64,000 nucleotides of DNA from Mycobacterium sp. UM_WGJ (GCF_000455125.1 NZ_AUWR01000027.1:26435-90434), one strand, 5' to 3'. Positions 18,819-28,375 are shown, counted from the first letter of the stretch. Numbers and translations are program-made. The notes: generated from the sequence alone by a model not told the origin.

Positions 18819-19738
18819 TCGCTGCCCGGGCGCTCGGACTGGCGCTCGGCTACGCCGCCGACCGCGCCTGGGGCGATCCGCGGCGGCTGCATCCGGTCGC
18901 CGGATTCGGGACGTGCGCGCTGGCGTTGGAGCGTCGGATCTACCGCGACGATCGGGCAAGCGGAGTCGCCCATGTTCTGGCACTGGTCGGAAGCGCGACC
19001 GGGTTGGCGTTTCTCGCCGAGCGATGGGCTCGGAATCCGATGGCGCGCATGGCACTGACCGCCCTCGCCACCTGGGCGGTGCTCGGCGGCCGATCCCTGG
19101 AACGCGAAGCCGAAGCCGTGCACGCCTTCCTGGCCGCCGGCGACCTGGAGTCAGCCCGGACCCGGGTGCGCAACCTGGTCGGTCGCGACACGACCGCGTT
19201 GGGTCCAGACGAGGTCGCGCGGGCCGTAGTCGAGTCGGTGGCGGAGAACACCTCCGACGCCGTGGTGGCGTCGTTCGTGTGGGGTGCGGTGGCAGGCGTT
19301 CCGGGACTGGTCGCGCACCGCACCGCCAACACGATGGATGCGATGATCGGGCACCGCAGCGCCCGCTACGAACGGTTCGGCTGGGCGGCAGCCCGTTTGG
19401 ATGACGTGCTGGGATTGCCGGCCTCCCGATTGAGCGGTGTGCTGGCGAGTGCCCTGGGCCCTGATAGCGCCGGCGCGCTGCGGGCGTGGCACCGCGACGC
19501 CCGCCACCACCCCAGCCCCAACGCCGGGGTGGTCGAGGCCACCTTCGCTGGGGCGCTGGGACTGCAGCTCGGCGGGGTCAATACCTACTACGGAAATCGG
19601 CGTGAAGATCGCGCGCGGATGGGCTACGGTCGGGCGCCTGTGCCGTCCGACATTTTCCGGACGACGCGGCTGGCCCGGCGAGTGGGCGTGGGCGCGCTGA
19701 TCACCGCGGTGACGTGGTGTCTGACCCGAGGCGGATGA
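18815..19738 (+). CDS. cobD: Adenosylcobinamide-phosphate synthase (CbiB/CobD)
   Basis: This membrane protein attaches aminopropanol (phosphate) to adenosylcobyric acid. It has 307 residues, several hydrophobic segments and conserved CbiB blocks: AADRAWGDPRRLHPVAGFG at the N terminus, LVGRDTTALGPDEVARAVVESVAENTSDA and HRTANTMDAMIGHRSARYERFGWAAARLDD. GTG 18815 overlaps the cobBC stop (GTGA). It directly follows the CobC-like domain that would supply its substrate. Confidence 0.95.
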   Translation: MIAARALGLALGYAADRAWGDPRRLHPVAGFGTCALALERRIYRDDRASGVAHVLALVGSATGLAFLAERWARNPMARMALTALATWAVLGGRSLEREAEAVHAFLAAGDLESARTRVRNLVGRDTTALGPDEVARAVVESVAENTSDAVVASFVWGAVAGVPGLVAHRTANTMDAMIGHRSARYERFGWAAARLDDVLGLPASRLSGVLASALGPDSAGALRAWHRDARHHPSPNAGVVEATFAGALGLQLGGVNTYYGNRREDRARMGYGRAPVPSDIFRTTRLARRVGVGALITAVTWCLTRGG

Positions 19739-19748
19739 GGAGGTAGCG

Positions 19749-20186
19749 GTGGCGGCCCTCGACGGTGTCGAGTTCTCGACCGATCCTGCGCGGGTGGATC
19801 GGGATTGGCTCTGGAATGAGCTGGTCGAGCACACCTACTGGGCGAAGTACCGCACCCGCGCCATGTTCGACCGTCAGCTCGACAGCGCATGGCGCATGGT
19901 GGGCGCCTACCGGGCCGACGACGGCGCGATGATCGGTTTCTGCCGGGCGGTCTCCGACGGTGCGGCCTTCGCGTACCTGGCGGACGTCTATGTCGCGCGC
20001 GATCAACGGGGCGGCGAGATCGGCAAGGGGTTGTTGCGGACGATGATCGACGAGGGCCCCGGTCGGGATTTCCGCTGGACGTTGCACACCGCTGACGCGC
20101 ATGGCCTCTATGAGCAATTCGGCTTCGCTGCCCCGGACGCGACGTATATGGAGCGCCCCAGCCGGCTGGCGCATATCCGGGACTGA
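19749..20186 (+). CDS. GNAT-family N-acetyltransferase
   Basis: This is a 145-residue GNAT protein with the acetyl-CoA motif region YLADVYVARDQRGGEIGKGLL (Q/R-x-x-G-x-G/A type, about residues 77-97) and the C-terminal LYEQFGFAAPDATYMERP segment found in many uncharacterised members. GTG 19749 follows cobD by 10 bases and is preceded by GAGG (19738-19741), so it may be co-transcribed with the riboswitch-led cob operon. No link to B12 synthesis is known. Confidence 0.82.
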   Translation: MAALDGVEFSTDPARVDRDWLWNELVEHTYWAKYRTRAMFDRQLDSAWRMVGAYRADDGAMIGFCRAVSDGAAFAYLADVYVARDQRGGEIGKGLLRTMIDEGPGRDFRWTLHTADAHGLYEQFGFAAPDATYMERPSRLAHIRD

Positions 20187-20299
20187 TCACGACTTTTCGT
20201 CGGCGCCCAACGCTTCATCCACAGTTGGGATTTCACCGGTGCGGCTTATGGGGCTTTCGGTGGAGGCGGGCCAGCGGGAGAATGCCTAGCGTCAGCGCC

Positions 20300-20560
20300 A
20301 TGCCTCCGCAATCCTGGGTGGCGTTGATCGTGGGCGGCCTGGCCACCGTCGGGGTCATCGTGACCTGGCAGCAGAGGAACCGCGCCGACCGGCGCAGCGA
20401 GTGGTAGCGGCGCACTGCCTGGGCTTTCGACAGGACATTCAGCGAGAACAACAGCCAGGCCGGTCTCGGCTGATCACTCCTGGCCGCCTTGATGCGGTCT
20501 GAACTTGTGACCGTCGATGCCGCGTACTCCGCGAGCTCGCCGAGTCCTGATCGCTGCCCT
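20300..20560 (+). pseudogene. Decayed small membrane-anchored protein with two in-frame stops
   Basis: From ATG 20300 the frame encodes one N-terminal hydrophobic segment and a basic stretch (SWVALIVGGLATVGVIVTW, then RNRADRRSEW). It stops at TAG 20405. Continuing the same frame gives RRTAWAFDRTFSENNSQAGLG, then TGA at 20471, then SLLAALMRSELVTVD. Small actinobacterial proteins with one TM helix followed by R-A-D-R-R-x-E-W-W-R-R and a W-A-F/L-D-R-T-F block are familiar to me. Both stops sit where tryptophan (TGG) would be expected. I infer a recently inactivated gene. Sequencing error or readthrough are alternatives. Confidence 0.55.
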
Positions 20561-20565
20561 GCACG

Positions 20566-20991
20566 TCACGGCTCGCCTTTGATCAACTCGACCACCGGGA
20601 TGACCCGCTGGGTGCGTTCGCGATAGGTGGCGAAACCCGGGTAGCGCTCGGCTTGGATCCCATAGAGCCGGTCGTGTTCGGCGCCGGTGATCTCGGTGGC
20701 CGTGACCGCGAAAGTGTCGGTGCCGAGTTCGACGGTCGCCGAAGGGTTCGCCCGCAGGTTATGGTACCAGCTCGGATGGTTGTCCTTGCCCTCGTTGGAC
20801 GCGAACACGATGATCCGGTCGCCCTCCGGGAGATACATCATCGGGCTGGTGCGCTGCTGCCCGGATTTGGCCCCGGTGGTGGTCAGCAGCAGGACCGGGG
20901 CCCCTTCGAACGGTCCGCCCAGTTTTCCGCCGCTGCTGCGAAACTCCGCGATGTTACGGGCGTTGAATTCCAGGGTGCGCGCTGTGTCCAC
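20566..20991 (-). CDS. F420-dependent nitroreductase-like (DDN-family) protein
   Basis: This is a 141-residue protein of the deazaflavin(F420)-dependent nitroreductase family that is expanded in mycobacteria. The conserved order is NARNIAEFRSSGGKLGG, PVLLLTTTGAKSGQQRTSP, ASNEGKDNHPSWYHNLRANP and a C-terminal YRERTQRVIPVVEL. I chose GTG at 20991 because homologues start a few residues before this N-terminal block, and the longer ATG start would run into the neighbouring gene. It is 14 bases downstream of the ABM gene on the same strand, so the two probably form one unit. Substrate unknown. Confidence 0.85.
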   Translation of the reverse strand: MDTARTLEFNARNIAEFRSSGGKLGGPFEGAPVLLLTTTGAKSGQQRTSPMMYLPEGDRIIVFASNEGKDNHPSWYHNLRANPSATVELGTDTFAVTATEITGAEHDRLYGIQAERYPGFATYRERTQRVIPVVELIKGEP

Positions 20992-21005
20992 GGACGACCA
21001 TCTCC

Positions 21006-21296
21006 TTAGTCGATATCCACGAAGTGCTCGATCACCGGCGGTGACTCGTAGAAACCGTGCAACAACGCACGCCACTGTTCGAATTCCGGCGACTTCCGGA
21101 ACCCCTCGGTGTGCGCCTCAATGTTCTCCCACTGCACCAGCAACAGGTAGAGGTTCGGCGACTCGACCGACCGGGACATCGAAATCCCGAGGAATCCGGG
21201 CTGGGCGGCGATCAACGGCCGCGCCTTGGCGAAGGCCGCTTCGAAATCGGCTTCGCTGCCTGGCCGGATGGGCAGTACTCCATGTTCCACAATCAC
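21006..21296 (-). CDS. Antibiotic biosynthesis monooxygenase (ABM) domain protein
   Basis: This 96-residue protein has a ferredoxin-like ABM fold: VLPIRPGSEADFEAAFAKARPLI, then QPGFLGISMSRSVESPNLYLLLVQWEN, then a terminal SPPVIEHF. Such small dimers act as cofactor-free oxygenases, heme-degrading proteins or have unknown roles. The start chosen is GTG 21296, since upstream residues in the longer frame have no family resemblance. It is read with the DDN-like gene. There is no evident connection to the surrounding cob genes. Confidence 0.78.
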   Translation of the reverse strand: MIVEHGVLPIRPGSEADFEAAFAKARPLIAAQPGFLGISMSRSVESPNLYLLLVQWENIEAHTEGFRKSPEFEQWRALLHGFYESPPVIEHFVDID

Positions 21297-21363
21297 GCCT
21301 GTCAGTCTGCCCGACGGCGGGTGGCGAGGATTACCGCCTAAAGACTCTTGTCTGTTACCGAAT

Positions 21364-21402
21364 GACACAGATACGTTATCTGCGACTGACAGACACAGAT
21401 AC
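21364..21402. promoter_or_regulatory. Repeated GACACAGATAC motifs upstream of the membrane-protein gene
   Basis: The 11-base motif GACACAGATAC occurs at 21364-21374 and again at 21392-21402, 28 bases apart. The first copy overlaps an inverted repeat, CAGATA-CGT-TATCTG (21368-21382). The pair lies in the divergent gap between the ABM gene and the membrane-protein gene, ending 15 bases before ATG 21417. It is most simply an operator for an unidentified dimeric regulator. Confidence 0.45.
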
Positions 21403-21416
21403 CTGGAGGTGACGGG

Positions 21417-21863
21417 ATGAGCGCTCTCGCGGCGGCAGTCGTCTTTGCCTGGTTGGGCATGGTGCTGGCGATCTCATTTCTGGAAGCGCCCCTGAAGTTC
21501 CGCGCGCCGGGGATCACCATCCCACTGGGGTTGGGTATCGGCCGACTGGTGTTCCGGGCCCTCAACGCGGTGGAGGTCGTGCTGGCGATGGTGGTGGTGT
21601 TGGTGGTGGCCACCGACGCGCCGGGACCGATTTCGGTGGCCGGGGTGGGGGCTGCGGTGGTGGTGCTGACCGTACAGATCTTGGTGGTCCGGCCCCGGCT
21701 GCGCCGCCGCTCGGATGCGGTGCTGGCCGCGCAGAGCGCCCCGCCCGGTGGGATGATCGAGCGCTCCCGCGCCCACTACGCCTACGCCGGGCTGGAAGTG
21801 GTCAAGGTCGCCGCACTGCTGACCGCGGGTGCCGCACTGCAACTCGCCTTAGTCGCCGGTTAG
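21417..21863 (+). CDS. Small multi-pass membrane protein of unknown function
   Basis: This 148-residue hydrophobic protein has about four membrane segments (roughly residues 3-21, 47-66, 71-90 and 125-147). It has a basic loop [13 protein letters not shown] and a conserved-looking block [15 protein letters not shown] before the last helix. I do not recognise a named function. A good ribosome-binding site (GGAGG, 21404-21408) supports ATG 21417. Its 3' end overlaps cobK on the other strand by 15 bases. Confidence 0.75.
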   Translation: MSALAAAVVFAWLGMVLAISFLEAPLKFRAPGITIPLGLGIGRLVFRALNAVEVVLAMVVVLVVATDAPGPISVAGVGAAVVVLTVQILVVRPRLRRRSDAVLAAQSAPPGGMIERSRAHYAYAGLEVVKVAALLTAGAALQLALVAG

Positions 21864-22583
21864 CACCCAGGCCAACGCGCCCTCGACGTCGGTCACCGTG
21901 GCCACACCCTCCGGTTGCGCCGGTCGGCGCACGACGACCACCGGCAGGCCGAGTTCCTCGGCTGCCCGCATCTTCGGCCAGGTGTATTCGCCCCCAGAGT
22001 CTTTCGTGACGACGACGTCGGCGCGGTGATCGCGCAGCAGCGCGAGTTCTCCGGGCAGACCGTAGGGTCCCCGGTCCTTGACCACCGACCAGCTGGGTGG
22101 CATGCCGATGGACGGTGCCTCGACCACCCGCGCCAGCACCGCCGCGTCGGCCAGCGCCGGCAGGTACGACGCCAACTGCTGACGTCCGATGGTCAGCACC
22201 GGCCGCCGTCCCAGCCGGGCTGCGATCTGGGCGGCCCGCTCGTGCGAATCGGCCCAATGCCAGGACTGCCCGGCGCGCTGCGACCAGCCGGGCCGCTCCA
22301 GCCGCAGCAGTGGTCGGCCGGCCGCGGCACACGCGGCGGCCGCGTTGGCCGACATGGTCGTCGCGAAGGGATGGGTGGCGTCCACAACGACGTCGTAGTC
22401 GGCCAATGCCGCTCGCAGACCGTCGATCCCGCCGAAACCGCCGATCCGCACCGCCCCGACCGGCAGCCGCGGGTCGGTGACGCGGCCAGCCAGTGACGTC
22501 GTGACGTCGACGCCCGCAGCGACCAGCCGATCGGCGAGTGCCCGGGCTTCGGCGGTGCCGCCGAGCAGCAGCACGCGCGTCAC
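21849..22583 (-). CDS. cobK: Precorrin-6A reductase
   Basis: This NADPH-dependent enzyme reduces precorrin-6A to precorrin-6B. The 244-residue protein has the CobK nucleotide-binding start [17 protein letters not shown] and the blocks [23 protein letters not shown], and [31 protein letters not shown]. It is GTG-initiated at 22583, where it overlaps the cobQ stop by four bases. It is the last gene of the riboswitch-led cobN-F-Q-K unit. Confidence 0.94.
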   Translation of the reverse strand: MTRVLLLGGTAEARALADRLVAAGVDVTTSLAGRVTDPRLPVGAVRIGGFGGIDGLRAALADYDVVVDATHPFATTMSANAAAACAAAGRPLLRLERPGWSQRAGQSWHWADSHERAAQIAARLGRRPVLTIGRQQLASYLPALADAAVLARVVEAPSIGMPPSWSVVKDRGPYGLPGELALLRDHRADVVVTKDSGGEYTWPKMRAAEELGLPVVVVRRPAQPEGVATVTDVEGALAWVLTGD

Positions 22584-24031
22584 GGTGCCCCCGGCGGTAG
22601 GAATGGCAGCCCGGACGGTGGTCCGCCGCCTGCCAGATCCAGCAGGGCGTCGATATCCAGGTGCTCTTCGATCAGATCCCCGAGCAGGTCGAGCCGGCGT
22701 TCCCGGGCGGCGGGAAACGACACCTGCGTCGGCGGCAGCCCGAGAGTTTCGGCCAGGAATGCCGCACGCAGCGCGTCGACCTCCAAACAGCCGTGGCGCA
22801 TGGTGCCGAAAACCTGGCCGGTGCGGACGCCGCCGGCAAAAGCAGCCGCGACGTCTCCGCGGCTGATCCGGCCGTGGTGGATCTCGTAGCCGCCGTCGGA
22901 CAGCCGCAGCACCTTGTCCGCGGCAAAGCATGTTTCGACATCCAGCAGGCCCAGACCGCTTACTTCGCCGGGTGCTCCCTCGATTCCCTCGGGATCGCGG
23001 ATCATTCTCCCCAGCATCTGGAAGCCCCCGCAGATACCCAGTACCGGCTTGCCTGCGGCGGCGTGCGCGGCGATCGCGGTATCGATTCCGCGCGACCGCA
23101 GCCAGGCCAGGTCGCTGATGGTTGCGCGGGTTCCGGGCAGCACCACCAGATCCGCGCCGGACACCCCGCGCGGGTCGGCAGCGAACACCACGTCCAGATC
23201 GGGCTCGAGTCCGAGGGCGTCCAGGTCGGTGAAGTTGCTGATCCGCGGAAAGCGGATCACCGCCACGCGTCGCGCGCCGGTGCGTGCCGAGCGCCGGCCG
23301 TCGAGGTCGAGCGCGTCCTCGGAGTCCAGCCACAGCGCCGGGTGCCACGGCAGGGTGCCGAACACCCGGCGGCCGGTGAGGCGCTCCAGATCGGCCAGCC
23401 CGGGTTCTAGCAAGCGCAGCTGTCCGCGGAACTTGTTCACGATGAACCCCGCCACCAGCGCCTGGTCCGCTTCCGACAGCAGCGCGACGGTGCCGAAGAA
23501 CGCCGCGAACACCCCGCCACGGTCCACGTCACCGACGACCACTACCGGCATCCCGGCATGCCGCGCCAGGCCCATGTTGACGTAATCGCCGGCGCGCAAG
23601 TTGATCTCGGTCGGGCTGCCGGCCCCCTCGGCGACGATCACGTCATAGCGCCCGGCGAGATCGTCGTAGGCACCGTGGGCTGCCTGGGCCAACGCTGCGC
23701 GGCCGTGCATCCAGTTCGACGATGACAGGGTCCCCCACGGCCGGCCCATGAGCACTACGTGGCTTTGCTGGTCACTGCCGGGCTTGAGCAGAACCGGGTT
23801 CATCGCCGGCTCCGGTGCGACGCGTGCTGCGCAGGCCTGAATCCACTGCGCCCGGCCGATTTCAGTCGCAACCCCGTCGTCGCCGACACACACCATGGAG
23901 TTGTTCGACATGTTCTGCGCCTTGTAGGGCGCTACCCGCACGCCGCGGCGAGCCAGCGCCCGGCACACCCCGGTCGCCACCACGGTCTTACCGGCATCGC
24001 TGGTGGTTCCGGCGATCAGGATGCCCGCCAT
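22580..24031 (-). CDS. cobQ: Cobyric acid synthase
   Basis: This enzyme amidates the b, d, e and g side chains of adenosylcobyrinic acid a,c-diamide using glutamine and ATP. The 483-residue protein starts with a dethiobiotin-synthetase-like P-loop ([14 protein letters not shown]), followed by [22 protein letters not shown]-type text and the class-I amidotransferase site [13 protein letters not shown] around residue 325. Length and motif order are standard. It overlaps both neighbours by one to four bases, consistent with tight translational coupling in the cobN-F-Q-K unit. Confidence 0.96.
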   Translation of the reverse strand: MAGILIAGTTSDAGKTVVATGVCRALARRGVRVAPYKAQNMSNNSMVCVGDDGVATEIGRAQWIQACAARVAPEPAMNPVLLKPGSDQQSHVVLMGRPWGTLSSSNWMHGRAALAQAAHGAYDDLAGRYDVIVAEGAGSPTEINLRAGDYVNMGLARHAGMPVVVVGDVDRGGVFAAFFGTVALLSEADQALVAGFIVNKFRGQLRLLEPGLADLERLTGRRVFGTLPWHPALWLDSEDALDLDGRRSARTGARRVAVIRFPRISNFTDLDALGLEPDLDVVFAADPRGVSGADLVVLPGTRATISDLAWLRSRGIDTAIAAHAAAGKPVLGICGGFQMLGRMIRDPEGIEGAPGEVSGLGLLDVETCFAADKVLRLSDGGYEIHHGRISRGDVAAAFAGGVRTGQVFGTMRHGCLEVDALRAAFLAETLGLPPTQVSFPAARERRLDLLGDLIEEHLDIDALLDLAGGGPPSGLPFLPPGAP

Positions 24032-24768
24032 CAGGTACGCCGCACCAGCAACAGATCCATCACCCAGCCCGCCTCCGCCCGGGCCGCATCACGGGCGGTC
24101 GCGATCTCGTCGACGACGTCACAGACCCGGCCGGTGACCAGCCGCTCCCCCGCCGCGCCGAGGTTGGCGCCCCACCAGATCGTCCAGTCGGCCACCGGAG
24201 AGAGATCGAGCCGGTCCGGGTTGAGCATGGCGACGATGTTGTCCTGGCCAGCGGCCACCGCCTCGGCCAGCCGGCGGCCGGTGGTGATGTGTACCGGACG
24301 GCCCACTTCGTGCAGCACGATCCGGTGCCGGGCGGCCAGCAGTTGAGGGGCGCTGATCCCCGGCAGCACGGCGTAATCCAGATCGACCCCAAGGCTTTTC
24401 ACCTGCTCGACGATGCGGATCGTCGAGTCGTACAGCGCCGGGTCACCCCAGACCAGGAAGGCTGCCGTGCCCTCACGCTCACGCAGCACCTCGGCGTAGC
24501 GCTGCGCCCGCGCCGCATGCCAGTCGGCCACCGCCCGGGTGTAGCCGGACTCGGTCAGCCCCGCAGCGCGGTCGCGGGCCGGGTCGGCGACCGCGATGAC
24601 AGGGGTCGAGTCGGCATAGGTGTCGAGGACGGCTCGCCGCAATGCCAGAAGGCTGTCGTCGGAGGACTTCTCGGATGCCACTATGTAATCGGCCGACCGC
24701 AGTGCGCTGGCGACCTCGGCGGTGACGTGCGCAGGTCCCATACCGATGCCGAGAATCCAGACCTTCAC
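24031..24768 (-). CDS. cobF: Precorrin-6A synthase (deacetylating)
   Basis: CobF methylates C1 of precorrin-5 with loss of the extruded acetyl group, giving precorrin-6A. The 245-residue protein shows WILGIGMGPAHVTAEVASALRSADYIVASEKSS-type tetrapyrrole methylase text, LVWGDPALYDST, VLPGISAPQLLAARH and a C-terminal WVMDLLLVRR. GTG 24768 overlaps the cobN stop by four bases. The longer frame upstream lies wholly over cobN. M. tuberculosis lacks cobF, so this strain has a fuller aerobic pathway. Confidence 0.94.
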   Translation of the reverse strand: MKVWILGIGMGPAHVTAEVASALRSADYIVASEKSSDDSLLALRRAVLDTYADSTPVIAVADPARDRAAGLTESGYTRAVADWHAARAQRYAEVLREREGTAAFLVWGDPALYDSTIRIVEQVKSLGVDLDYAVLPGISAPQLLAARHRIVLHEVGRPVHITTGRRLAEAVAAGQDNIVAMLNPDRLDLSPVADWTIWWGANLGAAGERLVTGRVCDVVDEIATARDAARAEAGWVMDLLLVRRT

Positions 24769-27700
24769 CGATCCTCCAGGTCGCCTTCTACGTCCAGGTA
24801 AGCCTGCCGCAACGCTGCCATGGTCTCGGGGTCGGGGTGCTCCCACAGGCCGCGGTCGGCGGCCTCGGTCAACCGTTCCACGATGCCGTGCAGCGCCCAC
24901 GGGTTGGACTTGTCGAGGAACTCCCGGGTCTGCGGGTCCAAGACATACTCGGCCGCGAGCTTTTCATACATCCAGTCGTGCACCACACCGGCGGTGGCGT
25001 CGAATCCGAACAGGTAGTCGACGGTGGCGGCCAGTTCGAACGCACCTTTGTAGCCGTGTCGCCGCATCGCGGAGATCCAGCGCGGGTTGACCACCCGCGC
25101 GCGGAACACCCGGGCGGTCTCTTCGGCCAGCGTGCGAGTGCGGACGGCATCCGGAGAGGTCGAATCCCCCACATAGGCTTTCGGATCGGAGCCGGTCAGC
25201 GCACGCACGGTCGCGATCATGCCCCCGTGATAGACGAAGTAGTCATCGGAGTCGGCGATGTCATGCTCGCGGGTGTCGATGTTCTTGGCGGCCACCTTGA
25301 TCCGGCGGTAATTGGTGCGCATGTCGTCAGCAGCCGGCGCACCACCGAGTCCGCGACCGTAGGCGAACCCACCCCAGGTGGTGTAGACCTCCGCCAGGTC
25401 CTTGTCGTCTCGCCAGGTTCCTGATTCGATCACCTGCAGGATTCCGGCTCCGTAGGACCCGGGCGCCGAACCGAAGATCCGGGTGGTGGCGCGACGCAGA
25501 TCCCCATGTTCGGCCAGGTCGGCGCGAGCGTGCGCCGCCACGAAGTTTGCGTCGTCGGGTTCGTCGAGGGTCGCGACCATTTGCACCGCGTCATCGAGCA
25601 TCGACACCACGTGCGGGAAAGCGTCCCGGAAGAAGCCCGAGATCCGCACCGTCACATCGATTCTGGGGCGGCCGAGCTCCTCGGGTGAGATCACCGCCAG
25701 CCCGGACACCCGCCGCGAAGCCTCGTCCCACTCGGGTCGCACGCCGAGCAGGGCCAGCACTTCGGCAATGTCGTCGCCGGAGGTGCGCATCGCCGAGGTG
25801 CCCCACACCGACAGCCCGACCGACTCCGGGTAGCCGCCGGTGTCGTCGAGGTAACGCCGCACCAGCGAGTCGGCCATCGCCTGCCCGGTCTGCCATGCCA
25901 GCCGGGACGGCACCGCGCGGGGGTCGACGGTGTAGAAGTTGCGCCCGGTGGGCAACACGTTGACCAATCCGCGCAGCGGCGACCCGCTCGGCCCCGGCCG
26001 CACGAACCCGCCGGCCAGGGCGTGCAGCACCGCGTCCAGCTCGGCCGACGTGCCGGCCAGCCGTGGGACCACCTCGGTGGCAGCGAATCTCAGCACCCGG
26101 CATACCTCGGGGTCGGGATGCAGCGTGTCGGCCACTCCGATCTCCCAGTCGGCCGCCTCCATGGCTTCAACCAATACGCGGGCGCGGCCCTCGATCTCGT
26201 CGACCACAGCCGCGGCGGCGTCTTCCTTGAGTCCCAGCACGGCCCGCAGGCCGGGCACCGCGTGGTCCACCCCGCCCCACACCTGCGGGGCACGCAGGAT
26301 CGCCAGCACCAGGTTCACCCGCTCCGGCCCAGTCGGAGCGCCGCCGAGCACGTGCAGGCCGTCACGGATCTGGGCGTCCTTGATCTCACAGAGCCAGCCG
26401 TCGACATGAAGCAGGAAGTCGTCGAACTCCTCATCCCCGGGCCGCTCATCCAGGCCCAGGTCGCGGTGCATCTCCGCGGCCCGCATCAGATTCCAGATCT
26501 CACCGCGGATCGCCGGCAGCTTGGCCGGGTCCATGGACGCGATGTTGCCGTACTCGTCGAGCAGTTGCTCGAGGCGCGCGATGTCGCCGTAGGACTCCGC
26601 GCGTGCCATCGGCGGGATCAGGTGGTCAACGATCGTGGCGTGCGCCCGACGCTTGGCCTGGGCGCCCTCGCCGGGGTCGTTGACCAGAAACGGGTAGATC
26701 AGCGGCAGGTCGGCGATCATCGCGTCGGTGGCGCAGGCGGAGGACAACGCCGCGGTCTTGCCGGGCAGCCATTCCATCGAGCCGTGCTTGCCCAGATGGA
26801 TCACCGCGTGCGCCCCAAAACCCTTTGCCAGCCAACGATATGCGGCCAGATAGTGGTGGCTCGGCGGCAACTCCGGATCGTGATAGATCGCCACCGGGTT
26901 CTCCCCGAACCCACGAGGCGGCTGGATCATCAGCACGACATTGCCGGATTGCAGTGCGGCCAAAACGATCTCGTCGGCATCGTTGACGAACAGCTTGCCT
27001 GGCGCCGGACCCCACGCCGTCGTCATGGCATTGCGCAGGCCGTCGGGCAACTCGGCGGTCCACTGCGCATACTGCTGCGCGCTGACCCGCACCTGCGCGC
27101 CGGCCAGCTGCACCGCAGACAGCCAGTCCTCGTCCTGACCGCCGGCCTCGATCAGGGTGTGGATCAGGCGGTCGCCGGCCTCGGTTTCGTCGGCAACATC
27201 CAGGACCCCAAAGCCGTCTCCGACGTCGTAGCCCTCCACCGACAGCCGCCGCAGCAGCCGCACCGCCGACACCGGGGTGTCCAGACCGACGGCGTTGCCC
27301 ACCCGGGAGTGCTTGGTGGGATAGGCCGACAGCACCAGCGCCAGCTTCTTCTGCCCATTCGGAATACGGCGCAGCATCGCGTGATTCACCGCTACGCCGG
27401 CCACCCGGGCGCAACGCTCCGGGTCGGCGGCGTAGTGCGGCAGCCCGTCGTCGTCGATCTCCTTGAAGGAGAACGGCACCGTGATGATCCGTCCGTCGAA
27501 TTCCGGGATGGCGATCTGGGTGGCCGAATCCAACGGGGTCACGCCGTCGTCGTTGGACTCCCAGTCCGCGCGGGAGGACGCCAGGCACAAACCCTGCAAC
27601 ACCGGGATGTCCAGCGCCGCGATCCGTTCGATGTCCCACGCGCCGTCGTCGTCGCCGGCACTGACCCCGGCGGTGGCGTTCATTGCCCCACCGGCCGCCA

Positions 27701-28337
27701 GCATGCAGACCACCAGCGCGTCGAGCTGCCCCAGCGCAGCGAAGAGCTCGTCGGGGGCGTTGCGCAGCGACGCGGCGAAGATCGGCACCCCGACCGCCCG
27801 GCCGGTGGCATCGATCGCATCGGCCAAAGCGTGGGCGAATCCGGCGTTGCCGCTGACCTCGTGGGCGCGGTAGTACAGCACCCCGATCCGTACCGGGTTC
27901 GCAGCCTCGACGCCTTCCCGCTGAGCGAACCCCCATTCCGGGATCACCGCCGGCTCCTCGAAGCCTTCCCCGGTGAGCAGCACCGTGTCGCACAGAAATG
28001 CATGCAGCTGCGCAAGGTTGGCCGGCCCGCCCTCGGCGAGGTAGGCGTGCGCCTGCGCGGCCAGGCCGATCGGGACCGTGGAGCACTCCATCAGCTCGGC
28101 GTTGGGCGAGCGCTCCCCGCCGAGCACCACCAACGGCAGGCCGGTCGCGCGTAGCAGCTTCAGTTCGTCGGCGATCTCGGCCGATGACCCCAGGATGCGC
28201 AGCACCACGACATCGGCGCCGTTGACCAGCGGTTCGATGTCGTGGCGTGCGGGGTTCCCGAGCCGGTACGCCGCGCCGCTGGCCCGCGCGGACAGCAGAT
28301 CGGTGTCAGAGGTGGAGAGCAGGGCGATACGCCGCAT
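24765..28337 (-). CDS. cobN: Cobaltochelatase subunit CobN
   Basis: This is the large subunit that binds hydrogenobyrinate a,c-diamide during cobalt insertion. At 1190 residues it has the usual mycobacterial length. Recognisable blocks include IGVLYYRAHEVSGNAGFAHAL, LSAYPTKHSRVGNAVGLDTP, HLGKHGSMEWLPGKTAALS, YPFLVNDPGEGAQAKRRAHA and SVWGTSAMRTSGDDIAE. ATG 28337 was chosen because the protein begins MRRIALLSTSDTDLLSARA as expected, with GGGAGG (28347-28352 on this strand) just upstream. The longer frame would run into the riboswitch. Its ATPase partner is probably the ChlI-ChlD fusion encoded 9 kb away. Confidence 0.95.
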   Translation of the reverse strand: MRRIALLSTSDTDLLSARASGAAYRLGNPARHDIEPLVNGADVVVLRILGSSAEIADELKLLRATGLPLVVLGGERSPNAELMECSTVPIGLAAQAHAYLAEGGPANLAQLHAFLCDTVLLTGEGFEEPAVIPEWGFAQREGVEAANPVRIGVLYYRAHEVSGNAGFAHALADAIDATGRAVGVPIFAASLRNAPDELFAALGQLDALVVCMLAAGGAMNATAGVSAGDDDGAWDIERIAALDIPVLQGLCLASSRADWESNDDGVTPLDSATQIAIPEFDGRIITVPFSFKEIDDDGLPHYAADPERCARVAGVAVNHAMLRRIPNGQKKLALVLSAYPTKHSRVGNAVGLDTPVSAVRLLRRLSVEGYDVGDGFGVLDVADETEAGDRLIHTLIEAGGQDEDWLSAVQLAGAQVRVSAQQYAQWTAELPDGLRNAMTTAWGPAPGKLFVNDADEIVLAALQSGNVVLMIQPPRGFGENPVAIYHDPELPPSHHYLAAYRWLAKGFGAHAVIHLGKHGSMEWLPGKTAALSSACATDAMIADLPLIYPFLVNDPGEGAQAKRRAHATIVDHLIPPMARAESYGDIARLEQLLDEYGNIASMDPAKLPAIRGEIWNLMRAAEMHRDLGLDERPGDEEFDDFLLHVDGWLCEIKDAQIRDGLHVLGGAPTGPERVNLVLAILRAPQVWGGVDHAVPGLRAVLGLKEDAAAAVVDEIEGRARVLVEAMEAADWEIGVADTLHPDPEVCRVLRFAATEVVPRLAGTSAELDAVLHALAGGFVRPGPSGSPLRGLVNVLPTGRNFYTVDPRAVPSRLAWQTGQAMADSLVRRYLDDTGGYPESVGLSVWGTSAMRTSGDDIAEVLALLGVRPEWDEASRRVSGLAVISPEELGRPRIDVTVRISGFFRDAFPHVVSMLDDAVQMVATLDEPDDANFVAAHARADLAEHGDLRRATTRIFGSAPGSYGAGILQVIESGTWRDDKDLAEVYTTWGGFAYGRGLGGAPAADDMRTNYRRIKVAAKNIDTREHDIADSDDYFVYHGGMIATVRALTGSDPKAYVGDSTSPDAVRTRTLAEETARVFRARVVNPRWISAMRRHGYKGAFELAATVDYLFGFDATAGVVHDWMYEKLAAEYVLDPQTREFLDKSNPWALHGIVERLTEAADRGLWEHPDPETMAALRQAYLDVEGDLEDR

Positions 28338-28375
28338 AATCGGTTCCTCCCGGGGGTTCGCGCCCCGCATAGTCG

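Noticed and set aside
24769-24900. N-terminal extension of CobF over cobN
   Set aside because: The extra residues are Arg/Gly-rich shadow sequence of cobN. GTG 24768 fits the family start and the overlap.
26022-28154. 710-codon open frame antisense to cobN
   Set aside because: It is a shadow of cobN rich in Arg, Gln and His with no recognisable domain. Long antisense frames are expected at this GC content.
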